A stretch of DNA of 64,000 nucleotides, taken from contig JAUIRK010000695.1 in NCBI GenBank assembly GCA_030549495.1, positions 78,762 through 142,761 of the forward strand, written 5' to 3'. The notes under the pieces were generated by a model. That model was not told the DNA's origin. It was given only the letters and a program-made list of their open reading frames with translations, and did not search any database. This document shows positions 1-11,510 of the stretch, in pieces (the first letter of the stretch is position 1; each line of letters begins with the position of its first letter). This DNA is from Nectonema munidae. Taxonomy: Eukaryota; Nematomorpha; Nectonematoida; Nectonematidae. A program made the position numbers and the translations under genes.

Positions 1-31
1 ATTAAAGGTGAAAAATATCATTCCCTCTTAC

Positions 32-159
32 CCCGCAAACAACATCATTGTTCTGATCACTGATTTGAGCCAAGCAACAATTGTAAAGAAGACAAGATTT
101 TGCTCTAAGACAAAAATTCCCACATAAAATCATGGAGCACATTATGGCAAAATTTATTG
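32..159 (-). other. candidate internal exon of an unidentified gene at the window edge
   Basis: On the minus strand an open frame of about 42 codons is bounded by a good acceptor (TTACTCAG) and a good donor (GGG|GTAAGAG). The peptide is cysteine-rich, with several Cys in the stretch CGNFCLRAKSCLLYNCC, and partly hydrophobic. I do not recognise the family. Neighbouring exons would lie outside the window to the left, or upstream to the right, where none was found. It could be chance, since splice-like sites are common in A+T-rich DNA. Confidence 0.25.
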
Positions 160-717
160 CTGAGTAATAATAATAACAATTCTCATGAAACAAATGAAAT
201 AAAGCCTTCGAACTCAAAAATTAACCATCCTAAGCGTATATCCTTACGGCTGAAAGAGCTTTAATATCTCCAACCAACCAAATGTGCTACCCCAGTTTTA
301 TTTTTCTCTACGCCATTTGATGAATAAAAAATTTACATCAGAAATTTCCTTACTCGAGAGTTTTACATAGTACGTTTGAATGTATTCGTGTGTAGTCAAA
401 GAGAAAGAGAAATCTGGCACACAAGTGATTCGAGGTCCATTCATACAAATGTTCTCTGAATTATATATTTACTTTTTACAGATATTCTCAATTATCGTCG
501 CATTTGTCAAACTTTTTCAGAATTACAATATTTCAATAAAGTATATTTATTATTCTAATCATCATAAGTATAAAACAACAAGTATTATGATTTTAATAGA
601 TCTAATGTTATCTTTTGTGATTGTGAGAAATTAGTAATTTAAGTAGACTTTAATTGAGTGTTAATGAGGAAGATTATTGAAAATTCTGAAGCATCTACAT
701 CAATCCTATATTCTGCT
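160..717. other. non-coding spacer
   Basis: A+T-rich sequence with no supported gene. On the minus strand it holds two possible poly(A) signals for the rhodanese gene: ATTAAA at 649-654 and AATAAA at 546-551. Confidence 0.5.
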
Positions 718-1218
718 CTAATCAGAGGGGTCATCTTCGTTGGCCTTGTATTTGGTCCATGCAGTCCAACCTCCGGGAAAATGCTTAACATTTGTGAAAC
801 CGAAAGAGGACGCCATTTTGCAAGCTTTTTCACTTCTCGTCCCAGCCATACAGGAAAAAACTATTGTACTCGGGGTAGGTGTAATTTTATCGGGCAATGC
901 AAAGCCATACTTCACATAAAACTGCTGGGAAGAAAGAGAAAACGCTTCTGACATTTCACTAAGAGGTAAATTGTGGGAGTTGGGTATGGCGCCTAAATTT
1001 TGCACTTCGTCCCGTTCACGGACGTCTAGAATGAGATTATTTGGAGAAACTTCGGAATTAGTCGGAGTCTTCGTTAAATCAACAAATTCCTTCAGTGTGA
1101 CAACTTTCGTATATTTAAAACGCTTTAAAATGAATCCTGTTGGAATTCTTCGCTGTTGTAACAATTTGAAAGAAAGTGGTGAGCGTATTAAGAGATTGTG
1201 AAAAGTGTAACGCAACAT
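718..1218 (-). CDS. rhodanese-domain sulfurtransferase-like protein, probably mitochondrial
   Basis: The protein has 166 residues, counting from the ATG at 1216-1218. The open frame extends a few codons further upstream, but without another ATG. One rhodanese fold covers about residues 38-156. Visible motifs are ILDVRERDEV, a glycine-bounded loop with the expected catalytic cysteine (CMAGTR, Cys about residue 123), and the closing FPGGWTAW. Rhodaneses carry sulfane sulfur on this cysteine, from thiosulfate or persulfides to acceptors such as glutathione or cyanide. The first 35 or so residues are rich in Arg, Lys, Leu and Phe with no acidic residue, as in mitochondrial presequences. The family resembles animal TSTD1/TSTD3 and insect Hsp67B2-type single-domain proteins. 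A pyrimidine-rich tract just upstream of the ATG ending in GCAG may be the acceptor of a 5' UTR intron. The substrate is inferred only from the family. Confidence 0.85.
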   Translation of the reverse strand: MLRYTFHNLLIRSPLSFKLLQQRRIPTGFILKRFKYTKVVTLKEFVDLTKTPTNSEVSPNNLILDVRERDEVQNLGAIPNSHNLPLSEMSEAFSLSSQQFYVKYGFALPDKITPTPSTIVFSCMAGTRSEKACKMASSFGFTNVKHFPGGWTAWTKYKANEDDPSD

Positions 1219-2785
1219 GTCTGCTTTCAACAGTGGGGAAATGAAAGAAGTAAGTGTCTGTGAACTAAAATAATAATTAAAACATTATGACCAAATAGCT
1301 TATCTTTTTATAATTAATTTTATAGTCCTAATTAAATCTATATTTTGTAACACATACTTTACTTTTACTAGATTTCCCAATTTGCTTTATAAACAATAAA
1401 GACACTACTTTTTTTAATAAGAACCTGAAAATAAATTACGTAGTAAAAGTTGCTTAGAAAAATCAAATTTTGGGTTCTGAAAGTTTCTGTAGCTCATTCA
1501 ATATTCACCCTTAGAAGCTTCCAATACTCAAAAATCTTTAAAAGATTAAGAAACATTTTACAATAATTACTCTTCATTGCCTATATGGATGATAACAGTA
1601 GTAAAAAGTAGAGAATATGGATGATCGTGAAAGAGTTACATCAAATAATATTCATATCTTTTTATTGTAGGTATCATCATTTATTTCTTTTATAGATTTA
1701 CAGCGATAAAGTAAAGGTTATTTATTGGGCACAACGTTAAAGGATTATAAATTTTCGCTGACAATCAGCTTTTTCAAATAAAAAACCACAATCTTCAGAG
1801 CGAGGAGAGTTCTTGTTGTAGTAAAGAGTGATATGTGTACCACTGAGTTCAACACAGAGTCACCTAACAACAAATTCTGTATGATTTTTTTCATAAAAAA
1901 TGATGCCAACTTTTGAATACCCCCTCCTCCCACCATCTTTTGAGAACTTTTAAGTACCCCGTCCTTCCCAGTTCCTGTTGACGTCATTTGTGAAAGATGG
2001 CGACAAACTCAAAAATATTTTTTTTAATATTCTGTTTTTTGAAAAAAATTTCAAACTATGAAGTAAAAAATAATGCAAAATTATTGAACTTAAAAATATA
2101 TGTTGTTTAAATAGCGAAAATTTTATAACTAATGAGGTTGCAATTAATAAAAAATTTCCTTTTTAAACAAATGCAAAAATTTAATTAAATCATATTTATG
2201 TCATAAAGACTTTTAATAAAACTTTAATCAGTAGCATTTTGAGGTAGATCACTATAAAAAACTTTCAGGTCAAAAGTTTCAAATTTACAAGCTACTCTTT
2301 ATTTTTTGAAGTACACTTTCATTTCTAACCCATATAGATTTCTACTCTAAAACAAATTCTAAACGCAGTCACTAAGAACCTACTATTAACTCTAAGATAT
2401 CTTCATTAACAGTACATTGCATTTCAACTTCAAGTGGAATTTTTTAAATTGTATATTTTATAATTTATTGAATTATAATAACTTATAAAATAGCAATAAT
2501 TGAATTTAATAAAAAACGTATTTTTTCAAATCCAGCTGCATATTTCCTTATCGAGTAATTTTATTCATTGCAGAAGTAATACAATGAATCAAATTACTTT
2601 CATGATTTTTAGAAAGTTATCCTAGAGCTAAATATTTTATGTAAGAAAAAACAAAAAATAAGAAGGAAAAATTATATACAATTAATCATAAAAAAAATAA
2701 AAATTTCTACGCTAAAAAGGAAAATTTAGGTAAAGATATAAACATACAACTGTCTAAAAACTTCTTTAATGTCCTTTGTCCCAGA
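1219..2785. other. non-coding spacer, A+T-rich
   Basis: Spacer upstream of the rhodanese gene and downstream of PPAN. I see no gene, RNA or clear repeat here. The few short open frames are low-complexity. Confidence 0.5.
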
Positions 2786-2789
2786 ATCT

Positions 2790-2995
2790 ACAGGGTAAGG
2801 CGTGCCTCACACACAAATTTTTGGGACTTTTTTTATTGGAGCGTGGTGCATTTGTTGACCGAATGCCCTTTCTGACGTCAACCGGGTGGCATCAGATTAA
2901 GCAACAAGAAATTCTATTTCGGGTACGTCGGGATTCGAACTTGAGAGCTTTGGAATGAAATCCAAAGTAGCCCGTAAACTTACAACTGTATGTTT
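2790..2995 (-). repeat. tRNA-headed SINE-like repeat
   Basis: Read on the minus strand, a Pol III B-box-like stretch (TTCGAATCCC) follows a 7-bp stem with a short loop (CTTTGGA..TCCAAAG). About 70 bases later comes a G-rich block, GACGTCAGAAAGGGCATTCG. That block resembles the conserved central segment shared by several animal SINEs (the MetaSINE-type arrangement), recalled from memory. The run ends in an A-rich stretch near 2830. It is degenerate and is not a functional tRNA gene. Confidence 0.4.
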
Positions 2996-2999
2996 CATT

Positions 3000-3694
3000 T
3001 AAAATTACAATACTGTATCAATACCACTAATCAATATTCTAAGGATGCTAAAAACAGTTTTTTCACTTTTATAGGCCTTTGAATTAAAAAATACTAATGC
3101 TATTCATATTACAAAAATTGATCTATTTTTATAAAATTTTACCCCAAATAACTATAATCGATTTAATATATCAAAATTGATTTCTACGAAAAGTATTATA
3201 TGCAAATGCAACTATATTCTGTGTTTTCCTGTCTTAAATTTTGTTTCTGAAAATTACGTTTATTTCATGATTGACAATATATTTTTAGTTCCCAACAGGA
3301 GCAAAGTACAATGAAATTTAGAAATATTTAATACACGAGGGACTAAATAAAAGTGTTCATTATATATTAATGTGTTCACTATAAGGAGGTTAAATATTAC
3401 AAAAATAGAAAGAGACATCAAAAGTACACAATAGATCCTTTATAACGCGGATGGAGAAACTCTGTATTCTGATTTAGAGTCACTGACTATTGAATATTTT
3501 ACTTTATAACTTAACTGCATAATTAAAAGTAACATTTCAATGAGAAAAAAACAATTGCCTTTTGTATACACAATAAAACCGTCTCATTAAATAGGCTCGT
3601 TAGTGGCAGTGAAAAAAGAGTTTTGCATTCAAACGCAAGAATTTATTGAAGAAAAGGGTTTATACGTCTTATTGTTGAGGTTTTTTTTCACTCA
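3000..3694. other. non-coding spacer
   Basis: A+T-rich. On the minus strand it begins as the PPAN 3' flank. An AATAAA-type signal is possible around 3640, but nothing else is supported. Confidence 0.4.
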
Positions 3695-4894
3695 CTACTT
3701 TTTAGCGCGCGTTGTTTCTTTCTTACGATCTTTATAAGAAGATTTGTTAAAAAGAGGCCATTTGGTTCTTAGCTTTGTTTTGTTGTCTGGTTGCTTCTCA
3801 TCACCATCTTCTCCATCGTAATTGGAATCATTATATCGTTTCATGCGAATCTTTTTTCCATTATTTTGGTGCTTCAGCAAAGCTTCTTTCAGCTTCATCT
3901 TCTTCTTAACGTTTCTTTCCTGCTCCTCCCTTCTCTTTCGTTTCAGTTCTTCTTTTGATTTCCTTCTTTTCCCTAAATTTTCAACATCGTGGGGACTTTT
4001 CTTCACAAACGAGTGGTACAATACTTCGCCGTCACACACTCCTTTCGTTATTTTAACAAGTTTCATGCTTATCCGTGGTCCGATTTCAACTAAACGAATG
4101 GCACTCTGATGTCCAACGCGATTTCCGCTCCCGTGCACACTCTGACTCAAGGTGACACTGTTTTCGCAGGTATCTGCTTCTACCTCACTCTCAGAAACGA
4201 CTCCTTTCGTCACATAGGAAGAAATATCGTTGTACCTGGAGAGGTCTGGGATTTTGGAGGTGTGCATGATAATTTTACGAATGGAGCGTTTCACACCAAA
4301 CGGCACAATTTTAATAGCATAGTGCCGAATTTGGATCATATCGTCTTGATGATTCAGCAAGAGACATCTTCGAACACTTTTCAAATTAACGCGGGAAACG
4401 TTTATTGAAGGGAAAAGATTGTTGAAAAGGGTCGTCATCAAACTCATTTTGAGTTCTTCCCCGGCGAAGCCGTTGAGTATGAGGAGAGGGTGACTGGAAA
4501 AGAGCAAGGGGTTCGTTGAAACATTTTTGAAGAATGAAGTCACATCTTTGACGAGAGCGAAGGAGCTCAGTTTGAAAGTGAGGGTCGGTCCCGTTGGCAC
4601 AACAATAATTTTCAAATACAGCCCGCATGAAGTTTGCGAAAAGATGAGAAGGTGTGTAACGTGGAGTGAGCCACAGACGGACAAGTAGTCTTTGATGGTG
4701 GACGTTGACTTTGCTTTCAGCTTGGAAGCGGTGAATGGTTCCAAAATCGTTCTCAAATCATACATCAGCGATTTAGCCTCTTTACCCAAACTGCCTCTGA
4801 ACGCCACGATGGAGTGTGGTGCTTGAACAAGAGCATCGTCTTCCAGATTATTTCCAACCTTCTTCTTTTTCCTCTTTTTATGCTTTAAACCCAT
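3695..4894 (-). CDS. ppan: Brix-domain ribosome biogenesis factor, Peter pan / SSF1 family
   Basis: A 399-residue single-exon protein. An in-frame TGA lies two codons upstream of the ATG, which fixes the start. It opens with a Lys/Arg run (KHKKRKKKK), then enters a Brix/sigma70-like domain from about residue 28 to 285: PHSIVAFRG, LMYDLRTILEPFTASKLK, a conserved central GPTLTFKL, and a closing segment GPRISMKLVKI typical of PPAN/SSF1. A long basic, coiled-coil-like tail follows from about residue 305. Family members act in the nucleolus on 27S pre-rRNA processing and 60S subunit assembly. Drosophila peter pan is needed for larval growth. Length and domain order match the animal family. The single-exon form raises the possibility of a retrocopy, but the frame is intact and no poly(A) tract or target duplication is obvious. 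Confidence 0.92.
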   Translation of the reverse strand: MGLKHKKRKKKKVGNNLEDDALVQAPHSIVAFRGSLGKEAKSLMYDLRTILEPFTASKLKAKSTSTIKDYLSVCGSLHVTHLLIFSQTSCGLYLKIIVVPTGPTLTFKLSSFALVKDVTSFFKNVSTNPLLFSSHPLLILNGFAGEELKMSLMTTLFNNLFPSINVSRVNLKSVRRCLLLNHQDDMIQIRHYAIKIVPFGVKRSIRKIIMHTSKIPDLSRYNDISSYVTKGVVSESEVEADTCENSVTLSQSVHGSGNRVGHQSAIRLVEIGPRISMKLVKITKGVCDGEVLYHSFVKKSPHDVENLGKRRKSKEELKRKRREEQERNVKKKMKLKEALLKHQNNGKKIRMKRYNDSNYDGEDGDEKQPDNKTKLRTKWPLFNKSSYKDRKKETTRAKK

Positions 4895-5202
4895 TTTTCC
4901 TCAAAAATCTTCTAAACATAAAAAAGAGAACATAAAAACAGTTTTTTACAGTATTCTAGTTTTCTGTAAAAGAAAACTACAAAATCTCTTTTCTCTAAAG
5001 ATTTAACAAAGAGATCATTTTAAGAGTCATCGTATAAAATCTTCACTTTTTAGAGTATAGCATATCTAGCGATAGAAAGGACAACTGTGACCATCGGTTT
5101 CAATAACTAATAAATGGTAATAAGGAGAGATAAAGGCTTAATTACATCTAATGAATAGTGATCTATCATACGTGAATGATTTTCTTCTCTTCTTGAGTTA
5201 GA

Positions 5203-7574
5203 AGAGTGCTTCACAAACTTTGTAACAATTTTCGGCGTGGCGGTCTCTATAAATTTTTAGTAGCTTGGGGTCTCATTTAAAAAAATAAATCAACATATAA
5301 ACCACTGAACAAAATTGACACGATTGCTTATTTAAAAATTGTCTGAATAATTCAAGCAATGTCAATGGGATGGATGCATCAGCTTTGTCTACACCAGTTT
5401 TACTAAGTTCAGCTATGTTTTGACCCATGCAGCTCATATTATTACTCATTTGCAATCTCTTTACGGACTTTTCAATGGAAAGTAGCATCGAAAACGCCCG
5501 CTCACACGCATACGTAGTGGTAAATAAGATCAGAACTTTCAAAGCCATTTTTGCAACATGAGAATAGAACTGTCCCAGTTCAATAAAAATATCGCTGAGA
5601 CATTTCACAAAAAAACATGTTTATGCACCTCCTTAATCATTAATCAAATCAATAAACTGTTCTGCTTAAGAAGTCTTCCGATACTAATCGCGATTATAAA
5701 CGTATTTTTGATAAATTGAGAGTATTTTTCAAATTTTTGTAAAATTTCTTGGCTGAGATATGTTACACGGTTGTTCATGGCATCCAGGACATTTTCAGTA
5801 ATGTAAATCTTATTTTCATCAAAAAAAATGTTCACATATGAAGCTGGAGAAAAATTTGTCTTGCCTAAGAATACCTTCGTCCAAAAAACTTCATTTCAAA
5901 AGCCAGCGGAAGGATACTAGAAAATTCAATAAGGTCATTTTGATCCATCAATCTTTTTTAAATTTTATTTGCTCCCAATTTGTCCGAATTGATGATTTGA
6001 TATTTCTTGACTTTGTTTATTTCATGAAAATAAATAATTTATGCTTTTATTGTTGTAATAAACAAATTTTTTTTTTACATTCAGAAAATTTCAATTGATA
6101 ATTTTCTTTTTTTTCGTTTATTATGTTTTAGATTTTCATCCATAAATTGATATTTTATTCTTTATCTGCATCGTTATATTGACTGATTATATAATGAAAA
6201 TAAAAGAAAATTTAAGACTACACAAATATACCATCAGATGAGTCAAGTGGTGGTGAAGTTTCTGACTCGGAAACATCTTTTCATGGCGAGTCAAATTTAT
6301 CCACAACAGGGACTTTCTTTTTTCAGGATAAAATGAAGATTCCACTAATTATAGGAAAAGAAAAAAATTGAGTGTTTTGATAAGCAGTATCAGGCTTTTG
6401 ATGGAATGATATGGAGACCAATAGAAAATCCTTTATGTTCTTCAGGTAGGGCACCAATATGTAATGTAATCAAAGATACAGAAGGACCAAGCAGTCATGC
6501 AAAAAGAAGTATTCAGAAAAATATTATTCCTGCTAAACCAGGTTAAAAAAGTGTACAGAATTACAAAAGCAGAATGTTTTAGTTGATCTTATCTTGGAAT
6601 ATATCAATATCAGAATTAGAAACCTTTATAGCAATTTTATATGTAAGAGGAGTAACACCCTCACGTGGATTAGATGTGCACTTACTTTGGTTTTGCAAAT
6701 AAACAACGAGTCGTTCTCGTTTTTGTGAAATACAACGATTCTTGCGCTTTGATCTAAAACGCAATCGATTTTACGTTTGAAGACGGATAAATTTTCAGCT
6801 TTCCGAAATATGGTATCGGTTCATTTCTAATTGCTTATGACTTTCTTGCTATCGATGAGCAGCTTTTTCCAAGTAAGACAAATTCAAATGTTCTCTACCA
6901 GATGCTTGTAATATACATATTTTACGTAAACGCAAGGCTCAGCTAAATTTGCAGCAACCGTGGTTTCATCAAGCTGAACTTCTAAAAAGATGAAAATCGA
7001 ATTTTGAATCAATAAAATCCTTCTAACGATATGGTTTGACAGGAAGATAAACTTTACAATTTTAAAACTTCTTAACATATTAAATATCTTTGCAAAAGGT
7101 AATATCAACTTTTCTTCTATGTTGTGGGACTTTTTGGAAAGTTATTTCTTGAAACTTTATAGAAGGCTTTAAAACCACACTTAATATTTTGGAAAAGCAT
7201 TGTTATCAAGCCTGGATTTATGTAATCGTTTAGCTTGACGTATAAATTAGTCAATAGTTTTGTTTACTGAACTCTAGTGCTTCATTTTCAGTGCAAGCAT
7301 CATTTACAGGGCTTTAGAAAAGTGGATGCTAACACTACCGAACACAAAGACACTTAGATTCCTCTATTTCACCAGACGTTCAGTAAAAAACTTGATGTAA
7401 AAATCGTCATATTTCATTTGCTAAGCCATTAAGAAAAATGCAAATTTACATCTATAAAATGACCCAATATGAGTGCAATATAATGAGCAAACCGATTCAC
7501 TCAGTGACTCCCTCTTGATCCCTATGGAACTGTTTCGCAATCCATTAGGGAACCACCCAGTTTGAAAAACACTG
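5203..7574 (-). mobile_element. decayed hAT DNA transposon carrying a piggyBac insertion
   Basis: Three hAT transposase pieces lie in order on the minus strand. 6884-7108 holds the first catalytic region, with QLDETT followed by a VYVKYVY-like stretch. 5644-5835 is a middle piece. 5273-5608 is the C-terminal dimerisation region, with TTYACERAFSML. Terminal repeats agree at the ends: AGTGCTTCACAAACT on the left, against the complement of CAGTTTGAAAAACACTG on the right. Both ends are flanked by AGTTAG (5196-5201 and 7576-7581), the core of an imperfect 8-bp target duplication. The frame is broken in many places. A foreign plus-strand piggyBac segment separates the middle and first catalytic pieces. 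Confidence 0.7.
6232..6905 (+). mobile_element. piggyBac transposase fragment nested in the hAT copy
   Basis: Plus-strand reading frames, with shifts, give the acidic serine-rich N-terminus (DESSGGEVSDSE), an ELETFIAILYVRGV-like segment and then LKTDKF. Next comes IDEQLFPSKT (about 6848-6885), the signature around the second catalytic Asp of piggyBac transposases. The C-terminal half is missing. I did not find terminal repeats or TTAA duplications of its own. Its strand is opposite to the surrounding hAT remnant, so it is an insertion or a rearranged piece. Confidence 0.6.
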
Positions 7575-7665
7575 AAGTTAGTGATGCAATTATAATTACA
7601 AACAAGATTGATAATTTTAAAAAAAGTTCGCCCCCTAAAAAGTTTGAGGATGTGCGCCTCTGAGC
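7575..7665 (-). mobile_element. terminal piece of an older hAT family
   Basis: On the minus strand this starts CAGAGGCGCACATCCTCAAA and continues into a stretch with TTTGTTTGTAATT. The same order of blocks is seen at the left end of the element at 36492-37459 (CAGGGGGCGCACATCCTCAA). It therefore looks like an end of that family, interrupted by the hAT copy at 5203-7574. Confidence 0.5.
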
Positions 7666-9204
7666 TTGATATAACTAGAAAATAAATGCAAATTAAAAAA
7701 TTTTTAGAATTATACCAAATATTTAAGGAACACTAGGAACTTCTATGCGTTTTTAAATTAGATAAATAAGATATACTACCAAATTTTACACGAAAAGCCA
7801 TATTAAACAATAGAAATCTTACAGAATAAAAATATAATCAAAATTTAAATATTTTTTAAATGAAAAGAGATCATTAAAATTAAGTGAGGATAATTTTAAT
7901 TAATCTTTTATTTTTATCTGCCTTAACCGTTAAACAGATTAGTATACTGTTTTTTATTTATTTTTTTTTGAATAAGGTTGGTTAGGTAGAATAGGTTAGG
8001 AAATAGATAGAAAACTTTTTCGTTAAATTTTTAACTGAACAAGAGAATTTTTACGGCTGAATCCAAAAATAACATCAGTTTTTTCCTGTGACGTAAAGTT
8101 TTTATGCTAAGTGGATTTTTACAAATGTCATTATTTGACTTTTTAAATTTGTTTTTCCCAATCTTTATATTACTCGGGATAAACGCTTTTTTTCTTCAGA
8201 GTCCAAAAGTAAATTGATATTTTAACTGCATACCAACGTCCCTGATATAGCAATTATTAAGTGATAATAAATAACAACTTTAGAATTAATCTTTCAACTT
8301 TACAATTAATATTTGATCAAATTCGTGGTAATTAATAAAATATAGCATATACACTTTTACAATTCTTGTTTCTATTTTTTTTTAAATTTATTTCTTTTAA
8401 TTTTCAAATTTAAAATTTTAGCATTCATGCCTGGTTTCTCTTTAAATCTATTTTTTGAAATACACTTAACTTTTATTATAAAAAATAATAAAAATGTGAA
8501 AAATAATATATCAAAAACATGGTTTTAATGAAATACATCGTTAGTCCGATCATTTGTGCTATCATTTTTGACTAATTCGAATTGGATATACAAAAAATTC
8601 ACTTATAACGAAAAAATTTCTGCGTTTCTAAACCCTTAATACTATTGGATAAATCGGAATTCTTTGCCATCAGATAAAGCATGTAATCAAATTATTTTTA
8701 TGTAAACGAAGAAGAGTAGGAAGCTACACATCAACATCAATTATGACAGCCTCTCTCCTTCATTTTGTTGCTTCTTGCTTTATTTTAAACTCACTTTCTT
8801 TTGATCTTGCCTAACCGTAAACTTCTTTTTTACATCACAAATTATCGTCTTTTTTCAAAAATTATAGTTATTACATGTTAGTGATACATTGCCACTTGGG
8901 ATAATGAAAAAAGAAATGCACTAGATCTTATGTTTTGATTGAAGATAGGTGCTAGAGAGAGGGAAGATAGCCTTAACAATTGACATAGATAAAATCGTGC
9001 TTTTCTACTAGAACTTTATTTCTATGATAATTATGAATTACAAAAATTAATTATGAAGACACATTGTAATTACCCTTCTGAAGTAATTTTTCAGAATTTC
9101 TGAAAATTGTTGATTTAATTTTGACATCATTGTGTTGCATCACAAAATTTCTTTCTTTTATTTGACTTCAATAATTTGGCATAAAATAACTAACTGGTTT
9201 GGTC
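7666..9204. other. non-coding, A+T-rich
   Basis: No gene is supported. A stretch near 8571-8640 resembles the subterminal region of pogo/Tigger elements and may belong with the transposase remnant that follows. Confidence 0.35.
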
Positions 9205-9490
9205 ATTGTAGTTTAGGGAATCAATTGAATATGAAAATGATCAAGAATACTTAGTGGAACTGTTTATTCCAGAAGATATACTTTATGATTACTTATCAGT
9301 TGACGACTACTTAATTACAACAGAACAACTCACCGATGAAGCTATTGTTACAATGGTAAAGAAAGCACCAGAAAATACAAATGATGATAGTGATGATGAT
9401 GATTTTGTCCTACTTAAGCCAACACAGATACTAACACACTCAGCAACTATTGATCACTGTTCAAAATTAATTCGATATTTAGAAGCTTAA
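9205..9490 (+). mobile_element. pogo/Tigger transposase C-terminal fragment
   Basis: An open frame of over 80 codons ends in the family's tail pattern. A YLSVDDYL-type segment comes first, then LTDEAIVTMVK, an acidic run (NDDSDDDDF), and a helix ending LIRYLEA. This matches the CENP-B/Tigger C-terminus, an acidic stretch before a final short helix. The DDE core is not present in a readable state upstream. The frame is intact over this short piece, although the segment begins right after an acceptor-like CATTGTAG. Confidence 0.55.
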
Positions 9491-9934
9491 AAAGATTCAG
9501 AAGAGTTTTTAAGTGTGATTAATAAACTTAAACAAAGAGCCACTAAAAGAGAAATAAAGTGTAACAACCAAACTTTAATAACAGATTTTACGTTATAAAT
9601 ACTTGTAAGTCTATCTCTTGTTTGCCACCTTTCATCTATTGTTTTATTGAAAAAATGTTACACTTAATTATTTTTTTAGTAAACTTTTATTGTTCATTTT
9701 TTCAAATTAAATTATTATCAAGAATCTATCAATAAAAAATAAAATATTACTATTATTTAATTTTTATTAGAAAGACTAATGTGTTTAAAGATAATTGATA
9801 AATATAACTTATCGACAAAATACATCAATTTTAACTTAAATTTGGCATCCGTTTAGTTAATCTTAACTTTTTTTTAGTTTTTGGTATATCATCCAAGGGA
9901 ACAATACTCTATCATAGATTTTAGATAAATGGTA

Positions 9935-10010
9935 AAGATAGTCGATATCTGAACCCAAACAATCTAGATCAAGACTCTATGCTCAAATAACTATACCATC
10001 TGCCGAGAAT
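9935..10010 (-). repeat. tRNA-like SINE head
   Basis: On the minus strand it reads GGCAGATGGTATAGTTATTT, then GAGCATAGAGTCTTG, then GGGTTCAGATATCGAC. These are spaced like the A and B boxes of a tRNA-derived promoter. The same order occurs on the plus strand at 26111-26212, so it is a repeat family and not a single tRNA gene. Confidence 0.4.
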
Positions 10011-10277
10011 AAAGATTTTCTAGATTTTTCTTTTATCTTTTATTCTAATTAAATTCGTTTTACTCTAGGGTCTATAATGTATTAATGGCGAACCATTAGT
10101 GAATAATTACTTTTCTTGTGAAAAAGTTTTAAACATTGACGATTTTTTATAAAGTATTATTATTTCTTATTTGTTTAACTTATTTCATTTAAAATCAACT
10201 TAGGGGTTGGTTTTGACTCAAGCTAAAGCCTATACTCAATTGCTATTTTTTAAGATGTAACAACGATTTAAAATGGC

Positions 10278-11502
10278 AGGGCTGTCAGTTTTCAGAAATC
10301 CGCATACGGGTGAAAATTTTTTCGTCAAACCTCAGAGTAAATTCAATTTTTCCAGTTTTTCACAAAAAAACAGCCAATAAAAATCCCTTTGGGATGATTA
10401 ATAGCCAATAGACTTCATATCTATGTACACAGACCCCTATCCAGAAAAAAATTTCAGTTGGAGGAGGGGGTACTATGTTAGGTTTCTACATTTAGTCACT
10501 CTTTTAACACTAGAACCTCCAAAGTGGTCATTTTGACCCTTGCAATATTTTAAATGATAAGAATTTATGTTATTTGCTGTCGATTCTACTTGAAACTCAA
10601 TAAATTCCTAAAAAAATACATTAGTATTTTTAAACAGAGTCACTAATATACCAAAAAACAAAAGCAAAAAATTTAAAAAAGGGGCACTAGGCCTTACAAC
10701 AAAATCTAAAAGATCTGTTATAAAAGGTTATTTTTGAGTTCGTGGATACTTTTTATTGATTTCTATATCTTCAAATTAATAAACTATGCATAAGAGTGAA
10801 ACTAAACCTGTTGTATGTGATACTCTATGGAAATTATCATTTTTGAACAATGTTTTCATAGCTTTTTTCATAAGTCAGTAAATGTTTGTGCCTGATCGCG
10901 AAGTATAATTTAAATGCTAATAAATATAATGCTTATTTAATGCTAATTGTACCTGATGAAACATGTTTTTTAATTTGAAAAAATTAATAATTATTGTTGA
11001 TTAAAATTCATTGATGATTCAAATTATATTGATCAGTCACTTTTTTGACTGGATAATAACTGAGGTTGGGGTTGGAAATTAAAAGATTTTGAAACTTCTT
11101 CGGAGGTTGTCATTTTAATTATCCGCATACTAGATATGGTCCCCTCCAACTGGAGACGATTTCTCTCTGTCCGCTTTGTTGCTTTGATTAAGGAGAATAC
11201 CTTTCAGAACCAGCATTTGAATGAGGTAGAGATAAAATTAGCTTAACTGTTTTTTTAATTGTGAAAATTTGGTGTAGTATTTAAAATGAATTAGTTTGAA
11301 ATTGCTAATAATTAAAATGGAGAATTTTTTTATATTAATGTAGCGCTTTTTCTTGCAGCGCACTTTAGTCGGACAAAATAAAAACTAGCTTAAAAAACCT
11401 AAAAAAAGATTTAAAATTTTTTTTTCAGATTTTTTTCTGTTTACGCGGGTGATTTTGGTCATGCGGGATTTCAACTCAATTTGCGGGTGACTTGACAACC
11501 CT
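10278..11502. mobile_element. non-autonomous DNA transposon with 8-bp target duplication
   Basis: The ends are inverted: AGGGCTGTCAGTT on the left, and the complement of AGTTGTCAAGGG-like sequence on the right (right end reads ..GACTTGACAACCCT). The flanks are AAAATGGC (10270-10277) and AAAATGAC (11503-11510), a 7-of-8 match. No transposase is readable across the 1225 bp. The 8-bp duplication and the ends fit a hAT- or P-type superfamily. The interior carries repeated CCGCAT/GCGGGT motifs near both ends. Confidence 0.6.
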
Positions 11503-11510
11503 AAAATGAC

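Noticed and set aside
2776-2958. Plus-strand open frame of 60 codons
   Set aside because: It is the antisense of a SINE-like repeat.
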